This document shows positions 1 to 12,393 of a stretch of 64,000 bases of DNA, piece by piece. Each line of letters begins with the position of its first letter. Within the stretch, counting starts at the first letter, position 1. The notes under the pieces were generated by a model, which was not told the origin of the DNA, did not search any database, and worked only from the letters and a program-made list of their open reading frames with translations. Both the position numbers and the translations under genes were made by a program. Source of the stretch: Parietaria judaica (Eukaryota > Streptophyta > Magnoliopsida > Rosales > Urticaceae); NCBI GenBank assembly GCA_954871525.1, contig OX940867.1:15663343-15727342 (forward strand). The letters run 5' to 3'.

Positions 1-3000
1 GATCAGCACCAGCTGGCATTGTTGTTTGCCGAGCTGGAAATGCACCTGGACGAGCAGAATGGCGAAGGCGTAGCTAAGGCCCGGGCAGAACTGATCAGTG
101 TGCCGATCAGCCCAGAGGCCGAGCAGAGCTACCCGGAGGAGACCAGCGAGCAGGTTTTCCTCATCGAGGACAAGGTTTTTGCAAACCTCCTCACACATGA
201 CGAGAAAAGAGTCAGTACCGAAGTATGGTACCTTGACAACGACGCAAGCAACCACATGACTGGGGACCGAGCTAAGTTTGAAAAGCTCGATGAAAAGATC
301 ACGGGCAGCGTGAAATTCGGCGACGGATCAGTCGTAGAGATCAGAGGCAGAGGGTCGATCCTGTTCGAGTGCAAGAATGGCGACCAGCGTCTGATGACCC
401 AGGTGTATTTCATCCCGAAGTTGAAAAACAACATCATCAGTCTAGGACAGATGACTGAGATCGGGAACACGGTGTTGCTGCAAGGGTCCTACCTGAAGAT
501 TTGGACCAAGGAAGGAGAGCTGTTAATGAAGGTGGAGCGAACACCCAACAGACTCTACAAGATTCTCCTAAAGACATGCCAGCCCGTCTGTCTTATGGCA
601 TCGTTGGCAGACCCGGCTTGGCTATGGCACGCACGGCTCGGACACGTGAATTTTCATGCGCTCAAGATGATGGGCGAGAAGAAGATGGCCTTCGGGGTTC
701 CCAAGATAGAACACCCCGACCAGCTATGTGAGTGCTGCATGATCGCGAAGCAGGCGAGGATACCGTTTCCGATCAAGGCCAAATTCCGAGCAGAGAGACC
801 CTTACAGTTGGTGCATGCAGACCTATGTGGTCCAGTCACCCCAGCAACATTGGCAGGTAACAAGTACTTTCTTTTACTTGTTGATGATTACAGTCGCTGG
901 ATATGGGTTTATATGCTTAAGGAAAAGAGCGGAGCCTTTGAGGTCTTCAAGAAGTTCAAGGAGATCGTGGAGAATGGCTCGGTGCACAGGTTAAAGGTCT
1001 TGCGTACAGACCGAGGCGGAGAATTCACCTCCCAGCAGTTCGGAGAGTTCTGCGACCAGGAAGGAGTTCAACGTCACTTGTCCGCACCCCACACGCCCCA
1101 GCAGAATGGCTTAGTGGAAAGATGAAACCGAACTGTGATGAACACAGCCAGGAGCTTGCTCAAAAGCAAGCAAGTTCCAGCCCGGTTTTGGGCAGAAGCA
1201 GTAAGACATGCGGTCTACCTGCTTAATCGTTTGCCGACCAAAGCGCTAGGAGAGCGTACCCCCTACCAAGCGTGGAAAGGGAAGAAACCCCACTTAGAAC
1301 ACTTGAAAGTGTTCGGGTGCACCGCACACGTGAAGATTGCGGGGCCACATCTCAAGAAGTTGGATGACAGGAGTCAGAAGATGGTGTACCTTGGCGTTGA
1401 ATAAGGAAGCAAGGCACACAGACTCTATGATCCACGACGCGGCAGACTCCAAGTGAGCAGAGATGCTGTGTTCGAAGAGGAGATGAAGTGGGATTGGCGC
1501 GACGAGAATGGAGAACCCGAGCAGAACTCAGTGGAGTTCATTGTCGAAGACGACCAGGATGTTGCCGAGCAGGAGCATCCCGGAACACCCAGCACGGAAA
1601 CAGTCTTGCCAGAAACGAGAGAACCCAGCCCGGGAGAGAATAGCCCGGACACACCACGGACACCAAGCCCGAGTAGGACCAGCCCGTCTAGCTCGGGAGA
1701 TTCCTCCATAAAAGACGGCCCAAGAGGATTCCGTCCTCTAGCAGACGTTTACGATCAGACTCAAGAAGTGGAGATGAGCCTGGAGGAACTTTCTTTGTTG
1801 TGTGCAGAAGAGCCAGCCAATTACCAGGAGGCAGCAACCGAGCAGGAGTGGCAGGAAGCAATGAAGAAGGAGATGGAGTCCATTGAGAAGAATAGGACAT
1901 AGGAGCTTACCGACCTGCCCAAAGGTCATAATCCCATCGGCCTGAAGTGGGTGTATAAGCTGAAGAAGGACACTGAGGGGAATGTCCTTAAGTACAAGGC
2001 AAGGCTGGTAGCTAAAGGCTACGTGCAGAGGAAAGGCATAGACTTTGAGGAAGTCTTTGCTCCAGTAGCAAGACTAGACACGATCAGACTCATCCTAGCC
2101 CTAGCAGCTCATCGAGGTTGGGAAATTCACCATCTGGATGTCAAATCGGCATTCCTAAACGGTGACCTCGAAGAAGAAGTGTACGTCAAGCAACCAGAGG
2201 GGTTCGGCGTCACGGGCAAGGAGCAGAAGGTGTACAAGCTATCCAAGGCCTTATACGGGTTAAAACAAGCACCAAGAGCGTGGAACATCCGCCTTGACAA
2301 GAGCTTGAAGAATCTTGGATTCACAAAGTGCTTGAGCGAGCAGGCAGTCTACACCAGGAGTACCGGGCAGGAAACTCTGATCGTGGGAGTGTATGTGGAC
2401 GACCTGATCGTCACAGGATCCAGCGCAGGAGGCGTAGATGGGTTCAAGCAGCAGATGATGGCCGAATTCGAGATGAGTGACCTCGGATTACTTTCGTACT
2501 ACCTTGGTCTCGAGGTGGAACAGAAGAAGGACTGCATTACGCTGAAGCAGTCGGCCTACGCGAAGAAGATCCTTAAACAGTTCGAGATGGCGGACTGTAA
2601 CTCGAGCAAGTACCCTATGGAGGCGAAGCTGCAGCTCGGGAAGGATGCTGAAGGGAGAAGAGTGGATCCCACGGAGTACAGACGCGTGATCGGGTGCCTG
2701 AGGTATCTCACCCACACCCGACCAGACATTTCACACGCAGTCGGGATAGTCAGTCGATACATGGAGAAGCCCACGAGTGCACACCAGCAGGCGGTGAAGC
2801 ACATCTTGCGTTACGTGAAGGGCACGACGGACTACGGGATCCAGTACAACCGAGGAAATGGAGCAGAAGTACTAGTCGGCTTTACGGACAGTGATCTGGC
2901 CGGTGATATCAATGACATGAAGAGTACCGGAGGGATGGCGTTCTACCTCAACGGAAACCTGATCACCTGGCAGTCTCAAAAGCAGCAGACAGTAGCTCTA

Positions 3001-3666
3001 TCCTCATGCGAAGCAGAGTTCATGGCGGCGACCGCAGCAGCATGTCAAGCTATGTGGTTGAAGGGGCTACTTAGTGAAGTGACCGGATCCGAGCAGAGAC
3101 CAGCTACTCTCTACGTGGATAACAAGTCTGCAATCGCGTTGATGAAGAATCCAGTGTTTCACGGACGAAGCAAACACATTGACACGAAGTACCATTATAT
3201 TCGTGAATGTGTGGAGCAGCGAGAGATCATCGTGGAGTTCGTCAACACGAGGAAGCAACGGGCAGACATTCTAACTAAGGCTCTAGGGAGAGTCAAGTTC
3301 GAGGAGATGAGAGAGCTGCTCGGAGTGAAGAGAGTGGAAGCAAGTCAAGCTTACGGGGGAGAATGTGAGCTTAAGCTTGACTTAGTCCGGGTGACGACCA
3401 GAACCCAGGACGGGCAGAAACACTTGCGAGGAGTCAGCCCGGGTACCGACCAGAACAGAAGACGGACAGCCGTTCAGCCCAGCTCGGGAGAACACAAGCA
3501 GAGTGTCCGGATAGAAGGCAAGCTCAGCCCGGAGCATACGAGCAGGTCAGCTCGGGGACAGAGAGACTGTCCGGGAAGGAAAGGGAAACTCTACCTAGAA
3601 AGGAAGATGCGTAGATTGAGGAGCAAGCAAATCAAGTCAAAGATTCAGCGAGATTGTTTAGGGTAG
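1..3666 (+). pseudogene. C1 gag-pol polyprotein (protease, integrase, RT, RNase H) with three in-frame stops
   Basis: One reading frame stays open from the first base to 3666 apart from stops at 1123 (TGA), 1402 (TAA) and 1900 (TAG). There is no frameshift. Visible in order: protease region near 230-290, where the usual D-S/N-G triad reads DND; GAG-pre-integrase HX4H..CX2C near 620-740; integrase core with HADLCG, RTDRGGEF and the E of QNGLVER just before the first stop; a Ser/Pro-rich linker; RT from about 1950 with YVDDLIVTG near 2390; RNase H near 2880-3300 ending in the ADILTKAL motif. The TGA replaces a CGA codon of the relatives, which fits CpG decay. The frame continues about 300 bases into the 3' LTR. 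RT and RNase H look unbroken, but the altered protease and the stops mean C1 is not autonomous. Confidence 0.92.
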
Positions 3667-3906
3667 TTTCCTGATTTTGTGCGATTTGGTTAGCTAGGGT
3701 TTCGCCTATGTGAGGCTATAAATATACCTAGCATGTACACTTTGTAAAGTGTAGAGTTCATTAGAATTTTGAGTTTATCTTCTTGTATTGCCTTCGATTA
3801 TTAATCAAGAGAATTTCTTCTCCCAAAAGTTTGTGTCCTTTATTTTCTGTTCGATTCCTTTGGTGTTATTCGTGTTCTTTGCAGATCCGTGAATTGGGAT
3901 CCAACA
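3364..3906 (+). repeat. 3' LTR of C1
   Basis: 543 bases starting TGTGAGCTTAAGC and ending GGATCCAACA, directly after the purine tract. It contains a TATA box (CTATAAATATA, about 3716) and a T-rich transcribed region. It matches both LTRs of C4 over most of its length. The first 300 bases are read by the pol frame. Confidence 0.92.
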
Positions 3907-5564
3907 CTTATAAGTCTTTAATCCCCATACTATATATATAGATAAGTATATTGAATATATTTATCTTTCATACTTTTTAATGGAAATAAATTGTGAAATT
4001 AAATATAGAAAAATAATTGTATTTTATTAGATAAATTTTTAAAAATTTAAATAAAGCTAACGATATTGAAGAATTAATTTTATTTTTCAAACAATATATT
4101 ATTTGGAGTTTTGTTTTAATAAGCTTTTTCAAAATACTTTTAACAACTTAAGAATATATATGTACTCAATATACTATATCTTATATTACTTCACATATTT
4201 TTTTTATTAAAATAACAAACTTGCAATATTATTTATTTCTTTCATGTTATTTGATGCCATTTAATTCTGTTACCTAATATGCATTTTTGTATAAAGCATA
4301 TATTCCTCTTCCAATATAGTTACTACTTTTTTTTGTATAAATACTATTTTCTTTATAAATGCTTGTAAATCGATTCGTATTTAAATGATTAATTACTTCT
4401 ATCTTATGATCATTCTTCATCTTAAAAATAAAAGTAGTCAACAAATCTAACATTAATGAAACAAAAATGAATTTAGTAATGACTTGTACATTATAAAGCT
4501 ATAAGAAACAACATTTAAAGCTTCTATGACCTCTTATAACGTCGTTAGAGGAATAACATTAGTAGAATTTGAAAGTTCAAACGTAGCTGCTAATTGTAAA
4601 TTAATAATTACAATGATAACTGGAAGGTGCTATGTAGTTTTGGATTGGAATTTAAAACGTGGCAACTTCATCCAAATTCTTCCACCTCTCATTTGATTAT
4701 TCAAATTCCATAACTCCATGCTATTTTAGTGGTACCACCAATAAAACAAAAATGAATGTTATCTCTAAGATTCATACATTAGATTATTTGTTACTTGTTC
4801 ATTGTTCAACCAAATAACTCATGGGAGTTTAGGGTTTAGGGCCACTAAAGTAGCAAAGAATATAACGTCATTAAAAGTTAAAACACTAAAAGTTATGTAC
4901 AAACTTTTTTTTTCGTATTTAAATTATTTTCCTAATAGGCACACTGTCATTTTTAGCGCTCTACATTTATTTTTTGCATGCAAAGTTTTTATGATATACA
5001 TTTCCTTGACAGACACTAAAGAACAAATGAACAAACACAAGATAATATAGAATGTAAAATCCCAAAGCAAGGTTCCAAAATGCGAAAGTAATAGGAATTT
5101 TAAGAAACCGATAATGAGTTTTTTTTTTCTTTTTTCCAGCAAGTCTGATAATGTTGTAAAAAATTCATGTATGAAAAAGCTCATATCAATTATCAGCTAC
5201 AAAGAATACGATCATACCAGAAGGCAAAAGCCTATCTTTTACTTATGAGTCCCAAAATGTACATATGTAACGCTCATTACAATAATTAAATGTTGAATCT
5301 TCTAAATTGAAAAGAAATCCCGCTAGAACAATATTTGGATGATGTATTATGTCTATGCATACATATATAAATGTGAGAAAATTATCCAGTCTCTCACAAA
5401 AGAACTCCCCAAACACATTCGTCAAAGCCAAAAGTTCTTTCTTGAACTAATCTCATGGTCTCCTTCTCGCTTTCTTTTAGCTTCTCATTACAAAACACGT
5501 ATTGCTATAACTTACATACACTAGAAAATCATGTAATATCAAAACCAGCCTTGTAATTTTTGGG

Positions 5565-5661
5565 TTGGATCGGGGGGTTTTTTTTTTTTTAACCCGAAGT
5601 TATCGGGTCGGGTCCATAAAAAGCATCGGGGCGGCCCAACCCAACCCATGCTCACCCCTAC
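5565..5661 (-). repeat. Terminal fragment of a hAT-like MITE
   Basis: On the minus strand this begins GGGGTGAGCATGGGTTGGG and continues with runs of GGGT/ACCC, as at the ends of many small hAT-type plant elements. GGGTTGG near 5565 and CCAACCC near 5640 can pair. Only one end is recognisable and no duplication was found. Confidence 0.4.
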
Positions 5662-6924
5662 TTGTAACATATTGACATATCATGTTGTTTTTTTCATATA
5701 TCATAGAGAAGTAAAAAAAGAGAATACAATACACTTCAGAGAAAAAGATTCTCATTTTCAATGGTAATCAGTTTCTTTCAAAATATCTATTTGTAGTAGA
5801 GAAAATATCTCATTTGAAAGGGCTATGCATGTAAATATATGACTTTAATATGTATTATTATTATTATGATTAATTCATTAAAGATGGTAGATAAAAAACT
5901 TATACGAACACCAAAAGCCTAGAAAACAAAAAATTATAACAAAATTTTAATTCTCATTGTTGTGTCAACAACTTTTCATGTTATTTTTAGTTCCTCTAAA
6001 AAATAGTTTATAATATATACTCATAGTTTGGATAGAATACGTGTGTATATCTATAAACAAAAAAATATTATGGAAAATATTTTAAAGAAAATAGTCATTT
6101 TGTCAAAGGGAAAATAATTGAATTTTCATAAGAAAATGTACGAAGCAACTAAAAAGAAAGAAAAGAAAAAACTACTACCAGGAGACATTAATTTAGCATT
6201 AAAAACCACTCTATGCAGTGCATGTATATACTAATGAAACCACTCTATAATAACAGCTACCCGTTCATATCCAAAAGTCATACATCAAACTAATGAAGCA
6301 AAAAAAAAAAAAAAGGTTAAAGCAATAAAAATAATTATAGTGAAGTTAAACAGAAAGAAAGCTATTCGTGGTGACATTAATAATATATTTTTAGAAAATT
6401 TAAAAATCTCATAAAAATGTGAATTTTCTTATTCTATTTCACTATATCACTTTAAAGGTCTTCAAAAATTATAAATACCTCAATATTACTTTCCTACATC
6501 ACCTTAGAGTTCTACCCTTTAATTTAAACGATTGCGCGGTGGCCAAAAAGGTCACTCATAAATTTAGACGAAACTCTTGATGTTTTTTCTTTATTATTGT
6601 TTTACTATCAATTCACGATTAAGTTTGAAAGGTCGATTTAATTGATGGTAGGGTAATTTTTTTTTTTTTTTACTCTGATGTTTGAAAATTTAATTTAGAT
6701 AAGATTCATGGATAAAACATGAATAGTGTGAGAAATTATTTTCATCGGAATTTGTCTTATACACAATTTATCTCAAATTTTTAAAAATATTTCAATATAA
6801 CACAAATAGGCGATTAAAATATAAAATTATAATTTACCAAACTTCACAGATTAATCATATATACATCTATTCAGATTATTGTTGGCCTAACTTTTAAACA
6901 AAAAAAAAAGGATGTCGGTCATAA

Positions 6925-6928
<4 letters not shown>

Positions 6929-6974
<46 letters not shown>
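6929..6974. repeat. (AT)n microsatellite
   Basis: An uninterrupted run of about 23 AT dinucleotides. Confidence 0.95.
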
Positions 6975-6976
<2 letters not shown>

Positions 6977-7264
6977 TAAGAACTTAACAAAACATAGTAT
7001 TCTACTGGGTATTTTATTATATACTTATTATCAAGTAACTATAAGTAATTGCAATGTGCTAAAAGATTATTTTATGTCAATTGTTTATTTTAACATAAAT
7101 TTAAAAAACAAACAATAGTAGTTAATAGTATAACCTTTGGTGTTGAGCTGCGTTCTTCGATGATCATTCCTATAGCGTGAGAAACTCCAATAATCGAATA
7201 ATCTGGTATTGTCCACGATTTTTTCCAAGAATTGAATCTACTTCAACATTTCAGTACTTGACAA

Positions 7265-7829
7265 TGTGAGTTTAAGTCTGACTTGGCTCAACCCTTAGGA
7301 GAGATCTCCCTAGCAGAGATTTCCCTACCAGGAGTTTCCCCACCAGAGATTTCTCCACCAGAGCTTACCCTAACAGAGAAGGGCCCGAGCAGAAATGCCC
7401 CTACCAGGAGTGCCCACGAGCAGAAGTGGCTCCCTAGCAGAAGAGCCCCGAGCAGGAATGCCCCGGGTAGAAATGGACCCTAGCAGCTCTGCTAGGGACA
7501 CCCGACCAGAAGTCATTGAAACCCATTCTAGAAGGTGCCAAACTTGAGGAGCAAGTTTGGAGATTTGATTTGATTTGGTTTCCTGGTTCTGTTAGGATTC
7601 GAATGTAAATGTATAAGATTTTATTGAGTTTATTTTAGGAAGGTTAGCTAGGGTTTCGATTTTTCTGGTCTCCTATAAATACTTGTGTTAGTGTTTATTT
7701 TGCAACTCCTCTTCTGTATTTTGCCCTTCGAATTAATCAAGAGAAAATTCTCCCAAGTTCATCTTTCTTTGTTCTTTCTCTTCGTGTGTTGTTCTTTGGT
7801 TGCAGATCCATTCCCATTAGGAACCAACA
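7265..7829 (+). repeat. 5' LTR of C2
   Basis: 565 bases, TGTGAG...CCAACA. It has a TATA box (CCTATAAATAC, about 7672). The 5' half contains repeated CCAGAGAT and AGCAGA motifs, and a frame is open through it as in the 3' copy. Confidence 0.93.
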
Positions 7830-7831
7830 AT

Positions 7832-7843
7832 TGGTATCAGAGC
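7832..7843 (+). other. Primer binding site of C2
   Basis: TGGTATCAGAGC lies two bases after the LTR. It is the usual plant copia site complementary to the 3' end of initiator methionine tRNA. Confidence 0.92.
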
Positions 7844-7859
7844 GAAGGTGTCAAAGAAG

Positions 7860-8879
7860 ATGTCGTCATCAAGCGAGTCCAGTGGAGGAGTGTTGACGAC
7901 GGCGATGAAGATCGGAGCAAAGGAAGGGAACGTGACGCTCCATTACCCGATGCTCACGAAGAGTAATTACTCGGTTTGGGCGTTGAAGATGCGAGTGAAA
8001 TTGCAGGCGCGAGGAGTTTGGGAGGCTGTAGAAGGCAACGATGTCGAAGGGCACAAATAGAGGATAGCACTCGCCGCCATCTACCAAGGAGTTCCGGAAG
8101 ATGTCCTTCTCATGATCGCCGAGAAGGTGGCGTGGTCGACACTTCGAACCATGCACATGGGCACAGATCGCGTCAAGGAGGCAAAGGTCCAGACATTGAA
8201 GAGTGAGTTCGAGGTTATGAAGATGAGGGAGAGCGAATCAATTGATGATTTCGCTATGCGGCTCACGTCCATTGTGACCGGCATACGCTCGCTGGGAGAC
8301 AAGGTGGAGGAAACCACCGTCGTCAAGAAGTTTCTCTGAGCAGTTCCTCATAACTACATGCAGATCGTGACATCAATTGAGCAGTTCAGTGACCTCAAGA
8401 CCATGACGGTCGAGGAGGTTGTTGGTCGCCTCAAAGCCCACGAGGAGAGACTTCGGGGTTACGGTGACAGAGAAGAGGAGAAGCACCTCCTACTCACGCA
8501 TGAAGAGTGGACGGCCAGACAGAAGAAAAGCGGGGGAGCAGACTTTTCTTCTAGCTCCTCTGGTCGGAGTAGCTACAGCGGAGACAGCCGAGGACGTGGT
8601 AGAGGTCGTGGACGAGGACGAGGTCGTGACACACGAGGTCGCGGCAGTGGTGCACACCGTCAGGAAAGCACGACCAGGAGTGACAAGAGCATAGTGAAAT
8701 GCTATAATTGTCAAAAGCTTGGGCACTTTGCTTCAGAGTGCCGCAGCAAGAACCACAAAGAGGAACCGAATCTGATGAGATTCAATGAAGACCAGCCAGC
8801 TCTGATGTTTGCCGAACAGGAGGTGAGCCTGGACGGACAAGAAGACGAGGAGACAATCCTCGTAGGCGAGAGAGAGTAG
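7860..8879 (+). pseudogene. C2 gag
   Basis: Starts at ATG 7860 (MSSSSES), 17 bases after the primer site; the same start context occurs in C4. The N-terminal gag domain (LHYPMLTKSNYSVWALKM) is followed by a stop at 8058, a short deletion near 8125 relative to C4, and a TGA at 8337 where C4 has CGA. The frame is otherwise the same throughout. An Arg/Gly-rich stretch near 8590-8650 precedes a CCHC zinc knuckle, CYNCQKLGHFASEC, near 8700-8741. The final TAG at 8877 is in the frame that continues into protease, so gag and pol were originally one frame. Confidence 0.9.
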
Positions 8880-9014
8880 ACTTGCCCGGAGAGCAGAGAG
8901 CAGACCTGCTCGGAATCCGAGCAGAGACTAGAGACCAGCGACTAGAGAGCTCCGAGCAGAGACCAGACACCAGAGACCAGAGAGCAGACTTGCTCGGAGA
9001 AGAAGACCACCGAT

Positions 9015-12000
9015 ATGGTGTTCCTAATCGAGGACAAGTTTATTGCGAACCTCCTCGTTTACGGAGAGCAGAAAGTCTCTACCGATGTCTGGTACCTTGA
9101 CAATGGCGCGAGCACCCACATGACAGGAGACTGAGCTAAGTTTGAAGAGCTCGATGAGAAGATCAAGGGGAACATGAAATTTGGCGATGGCTCGATCGTC
9201 GAAATCAAAGGCAGAGGGTCCATCCTGTTCGTGTGTAAGAACGGGGACCAACGCCTCATGACCCAGGTCTACTACATCCCAAAGCTGAAGAGTAACATCA
9301 TCAGCCTCGGACAGATGACAGAGATCGGCAACACAGTGGTGATGTCTGGTCCCTACCTGAAGATGTCGAACAGAAGTGGCAACCTGCTGATGAAGGTGAA
9401 GAGAACGCTAAATAGGTTGTACAAGATTCTCCTGGAGACAGGCCAGCCCGTCTGCTTAATGGCTTCCCTAGCAGAACCGGCCCGGTTGTGGCATGCGAGA
9501 CTTGGACACGTAAAATTTTACGCGCTCAAGATGATGGGAGAGAAGGAGATGGCCTTTGGGGTTCCCAAGATTGAACACCCCAACCAGCTATGCGAATGCT
9601 GCATGATCGCGAAACAGGCTAGAGTGCCATTTCTGATCAAGGCCAAATTCCGAGCAGAGCGACCTCTCCAACTGGTGCATGCGGACCTCTGTGGTACAAT
9701 CACCCCAGCAACTTTATCCCAGCAACTCTAGCAGGAAGCAAGTATTTCCTACTACTTGTTGACGACTACAGTCGCTGGATGTGGATCTATACACTCAAGG
9801 AGAAGAGTGGAGCCTTTGAAGTCTTCAAGAAGTTCAAGAGGCTTGTGGAGAATGGATCAGAACACAAGATGAAGGTCTTGAGAACAGACCGAGGTGGAGA
9901 ATTCACATCTCAGCAGTTCGGAGAGTTCTGTGATGAGGAAGGAGTCGAGCGCCACCTGACCGCACCATATACTCCCCAGAAGAATGGTGTCGTAGAAAGA
10001 CGAAACCGGACAGTGATGGACACATCAAGGAGCTTGTTGAAGAGCATACAAGTCCCGGCGAGGTTTTGGGGAGAAGCAGCTAGACACGCGGTCTATTTGC
10101 TTAACCGTTTGCCAACGAAGGCGCTAGGAGATCGTACTCCTTACCAGGCGTGGAATGGGAAGAAGCCCCACTTAGAGCACTTGAGAGTGTTGGGTGCACC
10201 GCACATGTGAAGACTGTGGGTCCCCATCTCAAGAAGCTTGATGACAGGAGTCAGTCGATGGTGTACCTTGGTGTTGAAGACGGAAGCAAGGCACGCAGAC
10301 TCTTTGACCCCCGATGCGGCAAGATCCAGGTGAGCAGAGATGCTGTGTTCGAAGAAGAGATGAAGTGGGAATGGCGCGATGAGAACGGTGAGCACGAGAA
10401 GAACTCATTTGAGTTTGAAGTTGAAGAAGACGTTGCCGACCAGGAAGGACCACCAACATCCAGCTCGGGTACCCGACCCCCACCAGTTCGGGTATCTTTA
10501 CCAGCTCGGGTACCCCTACCAGCTCTGGTGCCCCCACCAGCTCAGGTACCCCTACCAGCTCAGGTACCCCTACCAGCTCTGGTACCCCTACCACAGATTC
10601 CTTTCCTCGATCAAGGATGGCCCAAGGGGATTCCGTCCCCTAGAAAAAGCCTACGAATAGTCTCAGGAAGTAGAGATGAACCTAGAAGAGTTGTCCTTGT
10701 TGTGCGCCGAGGAGCCCGCCAACTACAAAGAGGCAGCTACCGAGCAGGAATGGCAGGATGCAATGGAGAAAGAGCTGGGAGCTCACCGACCTGCCCAAAG
10801 GTCAGAAGCCCATTGGCTTGAAATAGGTCTACAAACTAAAGAAGGACACGGAGGGGAAGGTCCTAAAGCATAAGGCAAGGCTAGTAGCGAAAGGCTACAT
10901 GCAGAGGCAAGGAGTTGACTTCGAGGAAGTCATTGCTCCCGTGGCGAGACTAGACACGATCAGACTCATCCTAGCCCTAGCAGCTCATCGAGGTTGGGAG
11001 ATTCACCACATGGATGTCAAATCGGCATTCTTAAATGGTGACCTCAATGAAGAAGTCTACGTCAGTCAACATGAAGGTTTTGGCGTAAAGGGCAAGGAGA
11101 AGAAGGTGTACAAGCTCTCCAAGGCTCTATACGGGCTACGTCAAGATCTAAGGGCGTGGAACATACGCCTCGACAAGAGTTTGAAGAGTCTTGGATTTTC
11201 AAAGTGCTCTAGGGAGCAAAAACTTTACACCAGGAGCAGCAGAGAAGAAGTTCTGGTCGTTGGAGTTTATATGGACGACCTAATAGTCACTGGATTCAGC
11301 GCAGGAGGAGTATAAGGATTCAAGAAGCAAATGATGGCCGAGTTCGAGATAAGTGATCTTGGACTACTTTCTTACTACCTTGGCGTCGAGGTAGAGCAGA
11401 AAAAAGACTACATCACGTTGAAGCAATTGGCCTACGCGAGGAAGATCCTTAAGCAGTTCGAGATGAAAGATTGCATCCCGAGAAAATACCCAATGGAGGC
11501 TAAGCTGCAGCTCGGGAAGATGCTGAAGAAAGAGAAGTGGATTCCACAGAGTACAGACGCGTGATCGGGCGTCTGAGGTATCTCACACACACCCGACCAG
11601 ACATTTCTCACGCACTCGGGATAGTTAGTCGTTTCATAAAGAAGCCCAAAAGTGAACACCAGCATGCTGTGAAGCACATCTTGCGCTACGTGAAGGGAAC
11701 GACGGCTTCACTGACAGTGATATGGCCGGTGACATTGATGATAGGAAGAGTACCAGAGGGATGGCGTTCCACCTCAACGGGAACCTGATCACCTAGCAAT
11801 CTGAGAAGCAGAAGACTGTAGCTCTATCCTCATGTGAAGAGGAGTTCATGGCAGCAACCGCAGCAGCATGTAAAGCTATGTGGTTGAAAGGGATACTGAG
11901 TGAAGTGACTGGAGCCGAGCAGAAGCCAATAACACTCTACGTTGACAACAAGTCCACAATAGCGCTAATGAAGAACCCAGTATTTCATGGTCGGAGCAAG

Positions 12001-12393
12001 AACACAGACACTCGGTATCATTATATTCGCGAGTGTGTGGAGAAGTGGAAGATCATCATGGAGTTTGTCAGCACGAAGGAGCAGCGGGCAGACATACTCA
12101 CCAAGGCTCTAGCAAGAGTTAAGTTCGCGGAGATGAGAGAGGTGCTCGGGGTAAAGAACCTCGACCCAAGTCAAGCTTACGGGGGAGAATGTGAGTTTAA
12201 GCCTGACTTGGATCAACCATTAGCAGAGATCTCCCTAGCAGATATTTTCCCACCAGAGATCTCCCCACCAGAGCTTCCCCTAGCAGAGAAGGGCCCGAGC
12301 AGAAATGCCCTTACCAGGAGTGCCCCTGAGCAGAAGTGGCTCCTTAGCAGAAGAGCCCTGAGCAGGAATGCCCCGGGCAGAAATGGACCCTAG
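9015..12393 (+). pseudogene. C2 pol: protease, integrase, RT, RNase H, broken by stops and frameshifts
   Basis: Protease keeps the catalytic-type triad in DNGAST (about 9099), unlike C1 and C4. The pre-integrase HHCC wording spans 9480-9620. The integrase core is split near 9705-9735 by a local duplication of CCCAGCAACT that shifts the frame. RTDRGGEF is near 9880 and QKNGVVER near 9980. A proline-rich linker with an 18-base minisatellite follows. RT resumes near 10900 with YMDDLIVTG near 11270. RNase H runs about 11700-12120 in two further frames and ends in ADILTKAL. The last frame passes through the purine tract and about 200 bases of the 3' LTR. It was once a complete enzyme set. Confidence 0.9.
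10482..10589 (+). repeat. 18-base minisatellite in the C2 integrase-RT linker
   Basis: Six units of the type ACCAGCTCGGGTACCCCT start at 10482, 10500, 10518, 10536, 10554 and 10572. The unit is six codons long, so gain or loss keeps the frame. Downstream wording (KDGPRGFRPL) is in another frame from the upstream linker, so a frameshift lies in or next to the array. C1 has no such array at this position. Confidence 0.88.

Larger units (their letters stand above)
1..3906 (+). mobile_element. Ty1-copia LTR retrotransposon C1 (5' end outside the window)
   Basis: Internal region plus 3' LTR of a copia element. Its 5' LTR, primer site and most of gag lie upstream of the window. Domain order is gag end, protease, integrase, reverse transcriptase, RNase H, the copia order (integrase before RT). 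A purine tract (GGGGGAGAA, 3355-3363) sits directly before an LTR beginning TGTGAG at 3364 and ending CCAACA at 3906. It is closely related to C4 (55433-59452), sharing LTR sequence and pol wording, and more distantly related to C2 and C3. The downstream flank is CTTAT; its duplicate cannot be checked here. Confidence 0.93.
3907..7264. other. AT-rich spacer without a gene
   Basis: About 3.4 kb of AT-rich DNA with many homopolymer runs. Short open frames here have no recognisable protein wording. Contents I can name are a GC-rich transposon end near 5565-5661 and an (AT)n run at 6929-6974. The last five bases (GACAA, 7260-7264) are the target duplication of C2. Confidence 0.7.

Noticed and set aside
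129..470. Open frames opposite the copia pol genes
   Set aside because: They mirror the coding strand in C1, C2 and C4 and carry no protein wording of their own.
7283..7483. Separate small gene in the 5' LTR of C2
   Set aside because: It is the same LTR frame that forms the pol tail at the 3' end, not an independent gene.
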